Shown here: in pieces, positions 33,085-43,425 of the stretch
Layout of the letters: the number at the start of each line of letters is the position of its first letter
Position numbering within the stretch: position 1 is the stretch's first letter
Origin: Heterobilharzia americana
Lineage: Eukaryota; Platyhelminthes; Trematoda; Strigeidida; Schistosomatidae
Length of the DNA: 64,000 nt
Reading direction: 5' to 3'
NCBI GenBank assembly: GCA_944470555.2
Contig: OX104127.1
Location: 56,948,140 to 57,012,139 of the forward strand
Program-made: the position numbers and the translations under genes
Notes under the pieces: generated by a model
Seen by the model: only the letters and a program-made list of their open reading frames with translations
The model's database searches: none
What the model was told of the DNA's origin: nothing

Positions 33085-34690
33085 TCCCTTGGGTTCTTAA
33101 TGGAACGTAGGGATTCACTAGCACGTCTCCATTACACTCTGTTCGCCGAAATCTTTTCAACCTGGCTCCACGACAGCCCACAACCTCTCATCTCCTCCTC
33201 ACACGATCTCCTCCATGTCACCCTCACCTCGGACGTCCAACTCGTCGCTTCCTATGGAGATTCCACTCGAGCAACTGGCCTGACGCGTGATGTCCCCAGT
33301 CGGCTTTCTCAGTGTATCCCCAATTCAATCCATCTCCACTTCCTTCCACTGCATATTTGTTGCGTGATAGGTTGTTGGTTGGTTCGTTGTCCAGCAAGAG
33401 TTCCTTGTTGCTTATTCTTTCTGGCAATCCATCTCATCTTCAGTAGCGAACCTAAGCAGTTGTTAATGCATGTCTGCAGTTTATTGGAAATCCCTTTCGT
33501 AACTCGCCAAGTCTCTCAACCATACAGAAGCACCGGCTTGACTGGACTGGTGTTGAAAATCCGGATGTTGTTCCGCATGTTGAGTGTAGAAGATCTCCAC
33601 ACTGGTTTCAGGCTAATGAACACCTGTCTCGCTTTTCCGATTCTGACTTTGACGTCCTCGTCTGATACTGTGCTATCTGTAGTTGAAACAGTGCTTCCTA
33701 GATAGGTGAAGCAGGTTACTTCTTTCAAGTTTCTCCCGTTCATGGTGACTGGGGTTTGTTGTTGCTGTTGTTGGTGGTGTGGTATCTTCATCACTTCTGT
33801 CTTCTCTATATTCACCTGAAGTCCCGTCTTCGCTGCCATTTCTCTTCTACCAACTTGTTAGATTTCACCTGTAGATCTTCAAGTTTATGTGACATCAGAC
33901 ACAAGTCATCGGCGAAATCCAAGTCTTCTAGGTTCTTTTCCACAGTCCAGCGTATCTCCCTCTTCTCACTCCCCACTGTTTGCTGCATGATCCAGTCCAG
34001 TTGACCACAATCAGGAATATCATGGGGGATAGTAGGCAACCTTGTTTCAATCCTGTCTTCACTTCACTTCAGTGGCATCACTGAGCTTCCCATTGTGAAT
34101 TACTTGGCCAGCATGTGGCATCTTCATATAGTTGTTGAATGAGGCGGATAAAGGTTTGCGGTATTCCGTAGTAATGAAGCAGTTTCCAAATTACCTCTCG
34201 GTCGACGCTGTCAAAGGCCTTCTCAAAGTCGATGAAGTTGAGGTAAGATAGAGAGTTGAGTGCCATTCTATGCTCTGTTCTATGATGATGCGAAGCGTTT
34301 CAATTTGGTCGGCACATGATTTGTACTTCCTGAAGCCAGCCAGCCTGTTCCGGTCGTCATTTTTAATCTAGGATATCCTTTAGCCTCTCCAGGATGATGT
34401 GGCTTAATATTTTGCTTGCTCTGCGTGGACAGGAGAGTGATTCTTCGCCAGTTCTTGCAAACACTGAGGTCTCCCTTCTTCGTCAGTTTGACAAGGTAAC
34501 CCTTCTTCCAATCAACAGGCAGGTACCTTCTCTTCCTTCCACACCTTCTGCAATAGTGGTGTGGTGTGAGCATATCCGCTGTTGTCTCTGCATCTGTTCT
34601 CAGTGCTTCTGGCGGTATCCCATCTGGTCCTGCTGCTTTCCCACATTTCAGTAGCTTTATGGCGTTCAGGACCTCCATTTTTTTTTGTAG
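33082..34690 (-). pseudogene. RTE-A copy, RT core to 3' end
   Basis: Minus strand. 34678-34430 encodes 'LLKCGKAAGPDGIPPEALR' and 'LPVDWKKGYLVKLTKKGDL', then CKNWRRITLLS. 34266-34078 encodes 'LSYLNFIDFEKAFDSVDREV' followed by IWKLLHYYGIPQTF. 34039-33812 encodes 'LEDLDFADDLCLMSHKLEDL', with the catalytic FADD box intact. 33839-33516 encodes MNGRNLKEVTCFTYLGSTVS. Only a few frameshifts separate these blocks, making it one of the younger copies. It is 5'-truncated, lacks the endonuclease, and its 3' end meets a (TA)n tract. RT would reverse-transcribe element RNA at a nicked genomic site. Confidence 0.82.
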
Positions 34691-35034
34691 GAAGTTTTGT
34701 TTTGATTGGTCGAAATTTTTTGACTGCCTACTAACCTTCGTGTAACTTACTCATGATTGGTTATTTATCATCTGAAGGATAACTGAAAACCACTTCAAAG
34801 TCACTAGACTTTTGTATATAAACGACTTTTGATGAGATATGCTTAGTTAGTAAGTTTTTACAATTCAGTCTTTTTATTTCCTTTAAGTTATCCACCCACT
34901 ACAGAAGTTGACACTTGATATTTAAACAATTCACGTACTATTTCAACAATTTCTCCCAAGAAGTATACTGACACCTGAAATCGATAATTATTTGACAAAT
35001 TGATTGAAAATTTTACGAATTATTGGTAATCATT

Positions 35035-35185
35035 TGACTATCTAAGATAGCTGTTGTTTGGTAGACTAATACTGATGCGATGTGATGATTGAAGGTGAAA
35101 TGAAAATTTGGACTGTTGCTGGATTCGAACCAGTGACCACAGGGTTTTTGACTTGATGCTCTACCAACTGAGTCAAGACATATCA
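35035..35185 (-). mobile_element. SINE-4 tRNA-like repeat
   Basis: Minus strand: 'TGACTCAGTTGGTAGAGCAT', then 'ACTGGTTCGAATCCAGCA', a tRNA-like A/B box pair. It is followed by the family block 'tttcatttcaccttcaatcatcacatc' and the palindromic 'ctatctTAGATAG' at 35040. The closest relatives here are 9300-9665 and 56840-56945. It is not a clean tRNA gene because the acceptor stem is not evident. Confidence 0.55.
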
Positions 35186-35344
35186 ATGACTACCTTTCTT
35201 TTTAATTTAAATGGCGCCTTACTTTTTGTCAGAGATCGACTATAAGCACATCTAAACATAATACGTAGTCTTGTAGTTCAATAAACCGAAATACGACCCT
35301 ATTTCATAAATCATATGCTGAGTAACAGACGCAGTAACATCAGC

Positions 35345-36815
35345 AGAGGACATGTTGACACCATTATTGAACAAGGTTTGCAAGGAAGGAAATAAAAGTA
35401 CCTGCCAATTGGAAGAAAAGCTACCTTGTCAAACTTCCAAAGATGGGAGACCTAAGTCTTTGCAAGAACTGGCTCAGAATCATGCTCCTGTCCCTGTCCA
35501 CTCAAAACAAAATGTCAAGCCGCATCATCCTGGAGAGAATTTAAATGCTCAACATTCAAAATTATGACCACAACACACTGACTCGATTCAGAAAAACAAA
35601 TCATATGTTGATCAAATTATAACGCTACGCTATGCATCAACATAGAACAGAGCATAGAATGGCAGTCAACTCTCTCACCCTACCTCAACTTCATCGACTC
35701 TGAAAAGGCTTTCGATCGAAGCATCGACCGAGAAGTAATTTGGCAGGTAGCTGCTTCAACACTACGGTTTTCGTGCCACAAACCTGTATCAACGTCATTC
35801 AACAGTGGCTATATGCTAAATGATGAGGGTACATGCCAAATGATTCCCAATGTAAACCTCAGCTCAGTAATGCCTTCGAAGTGAAGTGAAGTGAAGACAG
35901 GAAGGAACACGACAAGTTTGCCGCCTACTATCACCGATCATCTTCGTGATTCTGGTTGACTCGACTGAACTGTACTGTACTGGATCATGCAACAGACAAG
36001 TGTGAGGAGCTGTGGGAGGATGGGCATACTCTGTTTGACCGATTAGAAGACCCCAGTAAAAGATTTCGATTTCACCCGTGATGATTTATGTCTAAAGTCT
36101 TGTCGCACAAGGTGGGAGATCTACATGCAAAGACCAACAGGTTGTCAGAAGAGACGAAACAGTAAAGGAAGATGGGACTTTCTTCATGTGGGCATACAGA
36201 AGACGGAGGTGATGAAGAAATTCAACCTACAACAATAACAAGCACCATCGAATAGAGAAATCTGAAGGAAGTTGTCTCTTTCACCTACTTAGGCAGTGTA
36301 GCGTTGTTTCAACTGCAGACATCGATACAAGTACAGATGAAGATGTTTCTAGCCAGCATCGGAAAGACATCAAGGCAGGTCTTCATTAGTCTGAAAGCAG
36401 TGTAGAGATCTGAGCGCACTGTACTGCAGTGCACTCAGCATAGAGCGTGAACAACATCCGGATTTTCAACACTAATTCAGTCAAGTAAGTCAGTACTTCA
36501 TATGTGATGATTGAGAGAAATGGCGCGTTAAGAAAGGTATTTCCAACAAATTGCAGATGTGTATGACATGAACAGGTCCCGCCTACCCTCACTGGATACT
36601 GAAGATCAGATTGGATCAGATCAGATGACCAGAATAATAAGAATAAGCAACAAGGAACTGAGGCTGGCTTCGCTATGAACTAAACAAGAACCTATCGCCC
36701 AGCAAATATGCAGAGGGAAGTGGAGATGGATTGGATGGACGCATACTGAGAAGACTGCTAGGCTGGCTAAGCCGTCAAGTGGAAGCTAAATGGTATACAA
36801 TGAGTTGGGTTGAGT
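35345..36815 (+). pseudogene. RTE-A copy, RT core to near 3' end
   Basis: Plus-strand counterpart of 13860-15545. The first part (35370-36180) is almost the same sequence, including the same frameshifts and the same altered words ('LNFIDSEKAFD' and 'ctgcttcaacactacgg'). From 36180 onward the two differ. The 3' terminus is truncated near 36815, without the (TAA)n tail. The RT box region reads FTRDDLCLKS in place of FADDLCLMS. Non-functional. Confidence 0.7.
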
Positions 36816-37099
36816 TCTTTCAGATTTAAACCCACATAGCCAAGTGTTACAGCTATATACATTCAAACTAAGCTATTTCGGTCACCATTAACCTTCAGTT
36901 GATCAGGACTAGGTACTGGAGAATAACTTGTTTCATGTTATGTAGTCCTCAGTATTGATCAAAGTTTATCTATGTTTTTCATCAAGAGGTTAGAATACTT
37001 GGTATTACTGTGAACTTTGATTAGTGATAAACGGTTGCTTTCCTGAAGGAAATGTATGTTTGTTGCATTGTACTTTACTTGGTTAATTGCAATGAAATC

Positions 37100-37200
37100 C
37101 AAGATGTACGTTTTGTCCCACTTAAAACTCGTCAGGTGAGTGATGTTGTTCCTGTCGAGTCTCCAACCCATTACTAATCGCTTCAATTCTCACAGCATTG
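37100..37200 (-). mobile_element. SINE-1 fragment with hammerhead relic
   Basis: Minus strand: 'catcactcacCTGACGAGTTTTAAGT', quoted here only to CTGACGA, then a weak stem II (GUUUU/GGGAC), then AAAA where GAAA is needed. Core G12 is therefore lost and the ribozyme should be inactive. Core position 37129-37135. Confidence 0.6.
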
Positions 37201-37850
37201 TTACTTCATGATCTTTAACCTATTCAGGTTTTTTCTAATCTCTGCATCAATTTATTCTTATCGGTGCCAATTTGTCTAGTTAGTTTAGTGATTGATTTCA
37301 TTAATCAATTTAGTTCACCTAAGAAATCAATGCAGCACATCCAAACAAGCATTTCCCTGAAATCATATTCCTTCACTTCACTATTGTTATGATCGGTAAT
37401 AGAATGTAGCGTATTACAAGCTACGCAAACCTAATGCACAAAAGAATCTATCACAATTGCTAATCACAACGTCAACTATCACAACAACAATACCACTGAT
37501 GACAAGAATAGAAGATCTACCGTTGACAAAAAGCTTTCATTGTCTCAACAGAAGTCAAAACAGTTGAGAGAGATAATAAATTTATACATTCCGAGCGACC
37601 TTGACAAATACTAAGTTCATAGGTAGGTTGAAAGACTTAACAGCCAATAAGAATTCAGCCTTCAGAAAGGGTGGGAAAAACCAAATCTAGTAAAGGCCCT
37701 ATGAGAGTACGAAAACAGCGATACTAAATTTGGAGAATATACAAATAATCCTTTCTACACTGCTTCATAACTGTTTGCATCTTATCAGGCAATTTCTCCC
37801 TCCTCAGTGATCAACCTTGTATACTGTTACAACAATAATTAATGACGTTG
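37200..37850. other. Stretch with no recognisable element
   Basis: No ORF with a domain and no repeat that I can match elsewhere in the window. Confidence 0.4.
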
Positions 37851-37985
37851 GTTCAGATTTTAGAGGTGATATCAGATGCATGAAGATTGCAGATGTACCT
37901 TACTGATGGATGTCAGCAACCAAGCAAGCCAAGTTTAGGGCTTCCTGCTCATTGCCTCCGACCAATTTACATAGATCATAGTCCA
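37850..37985 (+). mobile_element. SINE-3 fragment (degenerate)
   Basis: 'gcagatgtacctTACTGATGG' and the following 'aagcaagccaag...cattgcctccgacca' align with the SINE-3 hammerhead flank and tail at 56543-56630. Stem II and GAAA are deleted. Confidence 0.5.
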
Positions 37986-38054
37986 TTTCCTTACTGAGTC
38001 ACCTTGTCTAGTGGCCAAATTTCGCAAAACTAGTTACCCTTCAGCTACTCATCA

Positions 38055-38260
38055 GTGTACCTTAGCTAGTCTTATAAGGGGTTAATATTGGCCGAAATAG
38101 CCCGAAAGAAAAGTTTGTAACCGCTACACTAGATGAAATTGGTTCAAACCTGAGAGGAGACACTAACTGCCTTCAGTTTACCGATATATTTACTGAAGAG
38201 TACTAAGAAGAACGAAACTTATGTGCAGCAGGTCTTCTAATCGCCCGGCTTCTATCTATC
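38055..38260 (+). mobile_element. SINE-3 copy with degenerate hammerhead
   Basis: A-box-like sequence near 38088 ('gccgaaatagcccgaaag'), B-box-like 'ggttcaaacctga' at 38139, then a hammerhead at 38185-38232. The core CUGAAGA (38193-38199) and GAAAC (38214-38218) are kept. Stem II has four pairs with one A-A mismatch. The cleavage base is G instead of H, so cleavage is not expected. Confidence 0.6.
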
Positions 38261-38689
38261 ACCTAACTCTATACTTAACTGCATGTCTGTGTTGAGCCGC
38301 CACACTTGATCCTTTCACTGTAACACTGAACTGAAGATACATTTCCTTCCTCCTTTTACCAGCGAAGCTAGTTAGTGTTGACGGGAACGTTTTACAAGCG
38401 GTTACATTGTATGGCCAATGTACTCAGCTAAAAAAGACCAAGTAAAATGATATACACACATTAATATAGCCCAATGCGTCGGCTTGTTTTTACCACATTG
38501 ACCAGAAAGTTTCTTGCAGACGGTAAAGTATATAAGGATTTTCATAGTCGTTTCCTGAAGATGTCTGCAGCAATATAAACAACAACAAAAAATCTTTTTC
38601 GGCGCTAAATATGTTCGTTTAGCTTTATATTCTTATCTATGAATCCCAACATGAGATAATTTTTCCCTTGAGTTTGTCAAAGTATTTGT

Positions 38690-39000
38690 AATTCTCTGTC
38701 AACCCCTATCCTCAGTACATATTTTCTTAATCCTTGAGGAAAGTGAATAGATAAAATTTCTCTTCCTACATAAGTAAACTTTCCCTTCCATATAGGCTTT
38801 CTGTAAATTGATCTACCAAGTATATTATCATCTTTTCTTTAGAGATGAACATTTAGAAAATGGAAAGTTGAATTTGGTACCGATTCTAGAGTGAATTTTG
38901 TTGAAGGTTGGGTATTGTTGAAAGTATGAAGTAAGTTTGTAAGATCCATATTTTTATTACACATTATAAAGGTATCATCAGTATATCCTTTGTAGACATG
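38690..39000 (-). pseudogene. PLE RT fragment around the catalytic box
   Basis: Minus strand encodes 'VYKGYTDDTFIMCNKNMDLT', then 'FTLESVPNSTFHFLNVHL' and GRSIYRKPIWKG. These are the YxDD box, FxLDVxL and IYRKPTW blocks of PLE RTs. It starts at 39000 directly against the 3' end of an RTE-B copy and has no N-terminal part. Confidence 0.78.
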
Positions 39001-39215
39001 TGGGGCGACGAAGACTAGCCGGTTGGGGTCTGTGGAGGGACAAGAAGAACCAGTGGTTGGAGACTCTAGGTGATATTGCTCAGAACCAATGTCAGTGGCG
39101 CAAATGTATACATACATTATCCTCATCTTAACGACGCTATATTGAATCTCACTATTTTGTCATTCTTCCTTTGTTTCTTCTCCTACTTTATATTTCTTTT
39201 GACTGAAGTTTCTTG
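39000..39215 (+). mobile_element. RTE-B 3' end
   Basis: Plus strand: 'gggacaagaagaaccagtgg', then 'ggagactctaggtgatattgctcagaacc' (quoted in parts), the 3' end seen inverted at 400-460 and, in its UTR, at 7094-6930 (-). Only the last ~215 bases are present. It sits between PLE pieces on either side (38690-39000 and 39258-39340). Confidence 0.65.
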
Positions 39216-39257
39216 TCTTCATCTTTCACCTCACTACCTTTCAACTTGAATTCAGTA

Positions 39258-39344
39258 AGATCAAAGCATTTGTTTATATCTGAAGCATTAGTCATCCAGA
39301 AGTTCAAACCTTTTATTCTAATAAAACTTATATCTATCAGTTTA
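39258..39344 (+). mobile_element. PLE C-terminal scrap
   Basis: Encodes 'KHLFISEALVIQKFKPFI', the end of the GIY-YIG domain. It matches KHLPVAEVLAIQKFK at 54665-54720 (+). Confidence 0.6.
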
Positions 39345-39589
39345 TCTCTAATCATAATTTCATTGATAACCCTAATCAAGAAGAAATCTTCTACATACCC
39401 CTATTTTTTAATAGTCTGTTTACCTTTGAAATGATGACTTTGAAGAATAGAATTCTTTTACGAATAATAAAATAGAATGATAATATCCAGCTGAAGTATG
39501 AAATTATGTTTACAAATATATATCATAATCTGATTGTAGTTAACAATAGAATATGTATTATTGTAAACTGAAATAGTGGAGAATATTTG

Positions 39590-40610
39590 TAACTCAGATG
39601 GATGGTCTTAGTTGTATTGTATCCCCTAAGCTCAGTTGTTTAATCATGACATCATCACCACTAACTTCATTAGGAAGTAATGAGCTGTGAATATCTCTCC
39701 ATGAGTGACTCAGTAGTTTGCCTTGACAAAATGCTCTGTGATTGGTTATTTCCTTTAACAGTTGTGTCATTGACTGACTGTATAGATTTCACTGTTGCCT
39801 GTTCTTCTGCTTCACCTCTCACCTTTCTATCGTTCATCATTTTTCTCATCGGTTGGTAGATTGGGTCTATGTGAATACATCCGTCGATTGCTAACTGATT
39901 GACCTGAATGCTAAGCTTCCAGGAATTCTCCCATGATATTCTTCGTGTCTCCTCTCTCTTCATCTAACATTTCTATACTATCGAAATTGAATTCATGTCC
40001 ATTGTTGTAATCCATGTGCATTGAAATGAGTGACGAAATGTTGTGTGTGCGTGTGACGTTTAATAGCTAATCGGTGTTTATGCAAATGACGAAGGCGAAG
40101 GTGGGCGACCACTTTGTCCAATGTATAGTGTTGACTACAGTTATTGAAGTTGATTTTGTGAATGATATTTGGTTTGTCTGTCTTCTTTGCTTGTTGCATC
40201 CCCTTTGGTCTGCATAACTGTGTTTGTAGGGAATTTGTTGGTTTATGTGTGGCCACACCAATTCCAAGTGGTTTGTCTCAGTAATCTTGTCATGATTTCT
40301 GATGTGTTCTTTATGTATGTGGTAGGATGGTGTGTTTGTTGATTTCTGTGAATGACTTTGTAGTTGATGATGTGCGGGATGGGCATGTTGTGATAAAGTT
40401 TGGTGGGTAGGATAGACATCTAGTAATTTTGTTTGTTTCTGCATGAAGTCGCTGTACTGCAGTGCAGTGTGTTCTCTCTTTTTGAATGGAGTCTGCATGC
40501 AAGTGATTTTGTGTGTTGTTTGGATGTTGCTATTGTAGTTGAGGGTTTGTTTATTGTGTGTTGGCTTTCTGTACACTTGAGTTTCCAGCTTCCCCGGATT
40601 TGTTCTATTG
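39590..40610 (-). pseudogene. PLE C-terminal half, inverted duplicate of 31440-32445
   Basis: Minus strand, collinear with the end of the main PLE. 40576-40067 covers the thumb/linker ('MYRKPTHNKQTLNYNSNIQT') and GIY-YIG relics, 40256-39993 contains 'NNCSQHYTLDKVVAHLRLRH', and 39963-39670 gives 'RRISWENSWKLSIQVNQLAI', the frame-shifted C-terminus. The 87-codon frame at 40256-39993 is the same residue for residue as 31770-32033 (+). The main difference is a ~30-base deletion near 39650 relative to 32370-32400. Confidence 0.8.
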
Positions 40611-41227
40611 ACCAGAACATCCAGAAGAAGACGAATACACTTGTTAGATGTTTATTATATTAAGACAACCAAAGGTAATTAAAAAATGAAGACATGATGT
40701 CTTAAAATGTCTTTCAGGCATTCGGTATAAAGCCTTGTTTTACTTAAGTTTTGTTCTTACTGACACTGATTAACACAATGAGTCCACCACCTTCAGCGAA
40801 CTTATATCTTGTCAGGAACCTGGACCCACATTACTCAGTCCTGAAATCGAAGACAATATCACTGAGTTGTTGTGGTTGATACTGATCTCTTGTACTAGTG
40901 AACGATATATATATTCTATCTTATCTTGATAACATAGAATTGCTCAGTAACCAGTGACAAAGTGTATACAGAATACAGGTCAATAGTCATTGAATATAAT
41001 TAGGAAAGGCGATATGAAGTAAAAACGGATTTAGGAAGGGGAATTGGATTTGGTTAACGTATTCCTATTGGTCACCGGGAATAGGTTATATTCTCTTGAT
41101 GACTAATCACTAAGTGGAGTGGAGGTACAATTCAACAGCAATTAATTTCATTAAGCAATGACTGACACTTTATATCGCTAAGCTTTATGATATGAAATAC
41201 ATACTAATGTTGAATTTTTGAGGGAGT

Positions 41228-41425
41228 CGTGGAAATATTTCAAGTTGTTATTCATTGTAGACTGACATCATTTGAAGGAACAAAGGAAACCTGGGAGCAC
41301 TGCACAGCTGTATGGGACTCCCCAGAATTGCGCACCCACGACCCCGCACCACCAGGGATCGAACGCGCTACCTTTAGGTTCCGCGGCCAGCGCGCGAGCC
41401 AACAGGAGTTGGAAATATGGGTCAT
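41228..41425 (-). mobile_element. SINE-2 copy, minus strand (left of inverted pair)
   Basis: Minus strand: A box near 41400, B box 'ggttcgatccc'-like near 41372-41360, then 'gtcgtgggtgcgcaattctggggagtccc', quoted in part, and the tail to 41228. The hammerhead has lost most of stem II and the GAAA. The tail 'gatgtcagtctac' is inverted-complementary to the tail of the right-hand partner. Confidence 0.7.
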
Positions 41426-41640
41426 TAGACTGTGACCCAGTGGCTCAATGGTAACGCGCTGGCGGCGGAACCTGAAGGTAACGGGTTCGATCCCTGGTGG
41501 TGCGGGGTCGTGGGTGCGCACCGCTGGGGAGTCCCATACTAGTTGGACGAAGCAGCTGTCCAGTACTCCCAGGTTCCCTTTGTCCCTCCAACTGATGTCA
41601 GTCAACGATGAATCACAACTTGAAATATACTAATGTTATT
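41425..41640 (+). mobile_element. SINE-2 copy, plus strand (right of inverted pair)
   Basis: A box TGGCTCAATGG (41441-41451), B box GGTTCGATCCC (41483-41493), then 'gtggtgcggggtcgtgggtg', the hammerhead at 41515-41572 and the tail to 41640. The core is CUGGGGA, so A6 is changed to G, and GAAA is GAAG. It is expected to be inactive. The Pol III-type internal promoter boxes are the best preserved in the window. Confidence 0.75.
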
Positions 41641-41814
41641 GATTGTATTATCCTATCGTTGAGTGAACCCAAATGACCTGTCTCTGTTGGCATATAGGCT
41701 TTTCCGCGGATGCCTGAACAATGCCTATTTTTGTATTATATATATCTGTGGTGGAGAGCGGTTAGCATTAGAACCCTAAACGGGTGTAGTCTTAATATTA
41801 TTGCTTGTATTATC

Positions 41815-41940
41815 TCGTCGTTGACTCGGTGGTCTAGTGAAGTGAAGTGATTGGTCCTGAGTCGGAATCCTGGTGAGAAGAACATCACTCACTGGGAGGT
41901 GGGTAAGTTCACCTGACGAGTCCGAAATGTTATCATTCAA
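41815..41940 (+). mobile_element. SINE-1 copy, plus strand, with truncated hammerhead
   Basis: Head 'ggtggtctagtgaagtg', B-box-like 'gagtcggaatcctgg' (41859), 'catcactcactgggaggtggg', then core CUGACGA at 41913-41919. Stem II lost its 3' half: GUCC is followed directly by GAAA. Upstream, 41680-41720 is a SINE-1 tail on the minus strand. Confidence 0.6.
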
Positions 41941-41954
41941 TAGTTCAGATTTTT

Positions 41955-42130
41955 AGGTCTATGCTTATGAATGTTGAACTCGTCAGCTAGATCCACCTTT
42001 CTCCCAATAATTCGTTTACTTTCTACTAGCTGTCTAAACTATGATCAATAACTTCAAACGCTATACTGTTATCCACTGGGCTAATGAATCACGATAACCA
42101 TATCAATGTTCGACAGATACAGTTTTAAGT
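41955..42130 (-). mobile_element. SINE-1 copy, minus strand (tail-to-tail with previous)
   Basis: Minus strand head near 42110-42060 ('agcccagtggataacag'), then stem I arm GATCTAG and core CUGACGA (41986-41980), after which stem II is not recognisable. It faces the plus-strand copy ending near 41940. Confidence 0.55.
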
Positions 42131-42327
42131 TATTATTTGTGACTTCTATCAGTTATCTTTGGTTCGAATTTATCTTAAAGTCAGGTATGTTATAGCAGGC
42201 AAGCAGATTTTTAAACGGAAAGCGTTCTAACATTTCGTTTGGTGAAAGCCTAGGTTGATTTATTGCTGTCTTTTTCATATGATTTAAGAGATTTCAATAT
42301 TCCCATCATGCAAATTAGAACAAGACA

Positions 42328-43425
42328 TATTATTGTTTTTCCCTTGTGTGCCTAGTGAAACATACACATTCAGTAGCACGCCTCCATTCCACTCTCTTCT
42401 CTCCAGTCTTTTCAACCTCACTCCACAACTACCCAGTAGCTTTCATTCATTCCTCACATCATCTCCTCAATCTCACCCTCACCTCCAACACCAAACTCAT
42501 CGTTTCACCTTTGCATTACACTCGATGGACTGGCCTGACACTTGATGTCCACAGTCGGCCTTCTCACTGCATGTACAATCCAATCCATCTCCACTTTCTT
42601 CTCCTGCATATGTGTTGGGTGATAGGTTCTCGCTTCGTTGGTTCGTTACGGAGCCATTCACACCCCTCTCTTGTTTATTTTCATTATTCTGGCTATCTGA
42701 TCTTCACTGTCAATATCGAGTTAGAGTCGGTGGCAGTTGTTGATGAGGTATGTCTGTAGTTCGTTTGAAATGCTCTCCGTAACGTGCCAACTCTCTCAAC
42801 CATCAAATAGAAGCACTGATTTACTTGACTGGATTGGTGTTGAAAATCCGGATGTTGTTCACGTTTCATGTTGAGTGGAGTGGAGTGCAGTAGAACTCCA
42901 CAATGATTATTTCAGATTAAGTAAAATGCCTGTATTGCTGTCTTTCCTATCCTGACTGCTTTGACATCGTCTTATGTGCCTATGCTGCTGCTTGTAGTTG
43001 AAAGGATGCTCCTGGCCTGGATAGATGTAGGTGAAAGAGACTACTTCATCTAGGTTTCTCCCATTTATGCTGATTGGTACCTCTTGTTGTTGATGCTGTT
43101 GTTGGTTGAGTATCTTCATCACCTCCATCCTCTCTCTCTACATTCACTTGGAGTCCCATCTTCCTTCGCTGCAACGCCTCTTCTGTCAACTTGTTAGTTT
43201 TCACCTGTAGATATTCGAGTTTGTTTGACAAGACATTAGACATAAATCATGATCGGTGGCGAAATCCAAATGTTCTTGTGTGATCTTTTCATTGATCCAG
43301 CCAGTGTATGCTCATCTTCTCACAGTTCCTCACGGTTTGCTGTGTGATCCAGTCGACCACAATCAGTAAGATCATGTGTGATAATTGGTGAGAGCTTTGT
43401 CTTACTCCTGTCAACACTGAAAAAG
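42328..43425 (-). pseudogene. RTE-A copy, catalytic box region to 3' end
   Basis: Minus strand: 43425-43320 is the block before the RT box. 43250 is a relic of the FADD region ('FATDHDLCLMS'). 43243-43046 encodes 'MSNVLSNKLEYLQVKTNKLT', and 43128-42907 encodes PISINGRNLDEVVSFTY. The 3' terminus is at 42328. Its closest relative is the plus-strand copy 48620-49635: the two share unusual residues such as LEYLQVKTNKLTEEALQRRK and the same C-terminal changes, so one derives from the other or both come from one recent source. Confidence 0.75.

Noticed and set aside
33100..33705. 201-codon plus-strand ORF as a gene
   Set aside because: It is antisense to the RTE-A 3' region; similar antisense ORFs appear over the same block at 44561-44929, 42346-42759 and 63110-63514.
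41425..41500. tRNA gene at the best A/B boxes
   Set aside because: The acceptor and anticodon stems are not evident, and the sequence is followed by the SINE-2 hammerhead and tail.
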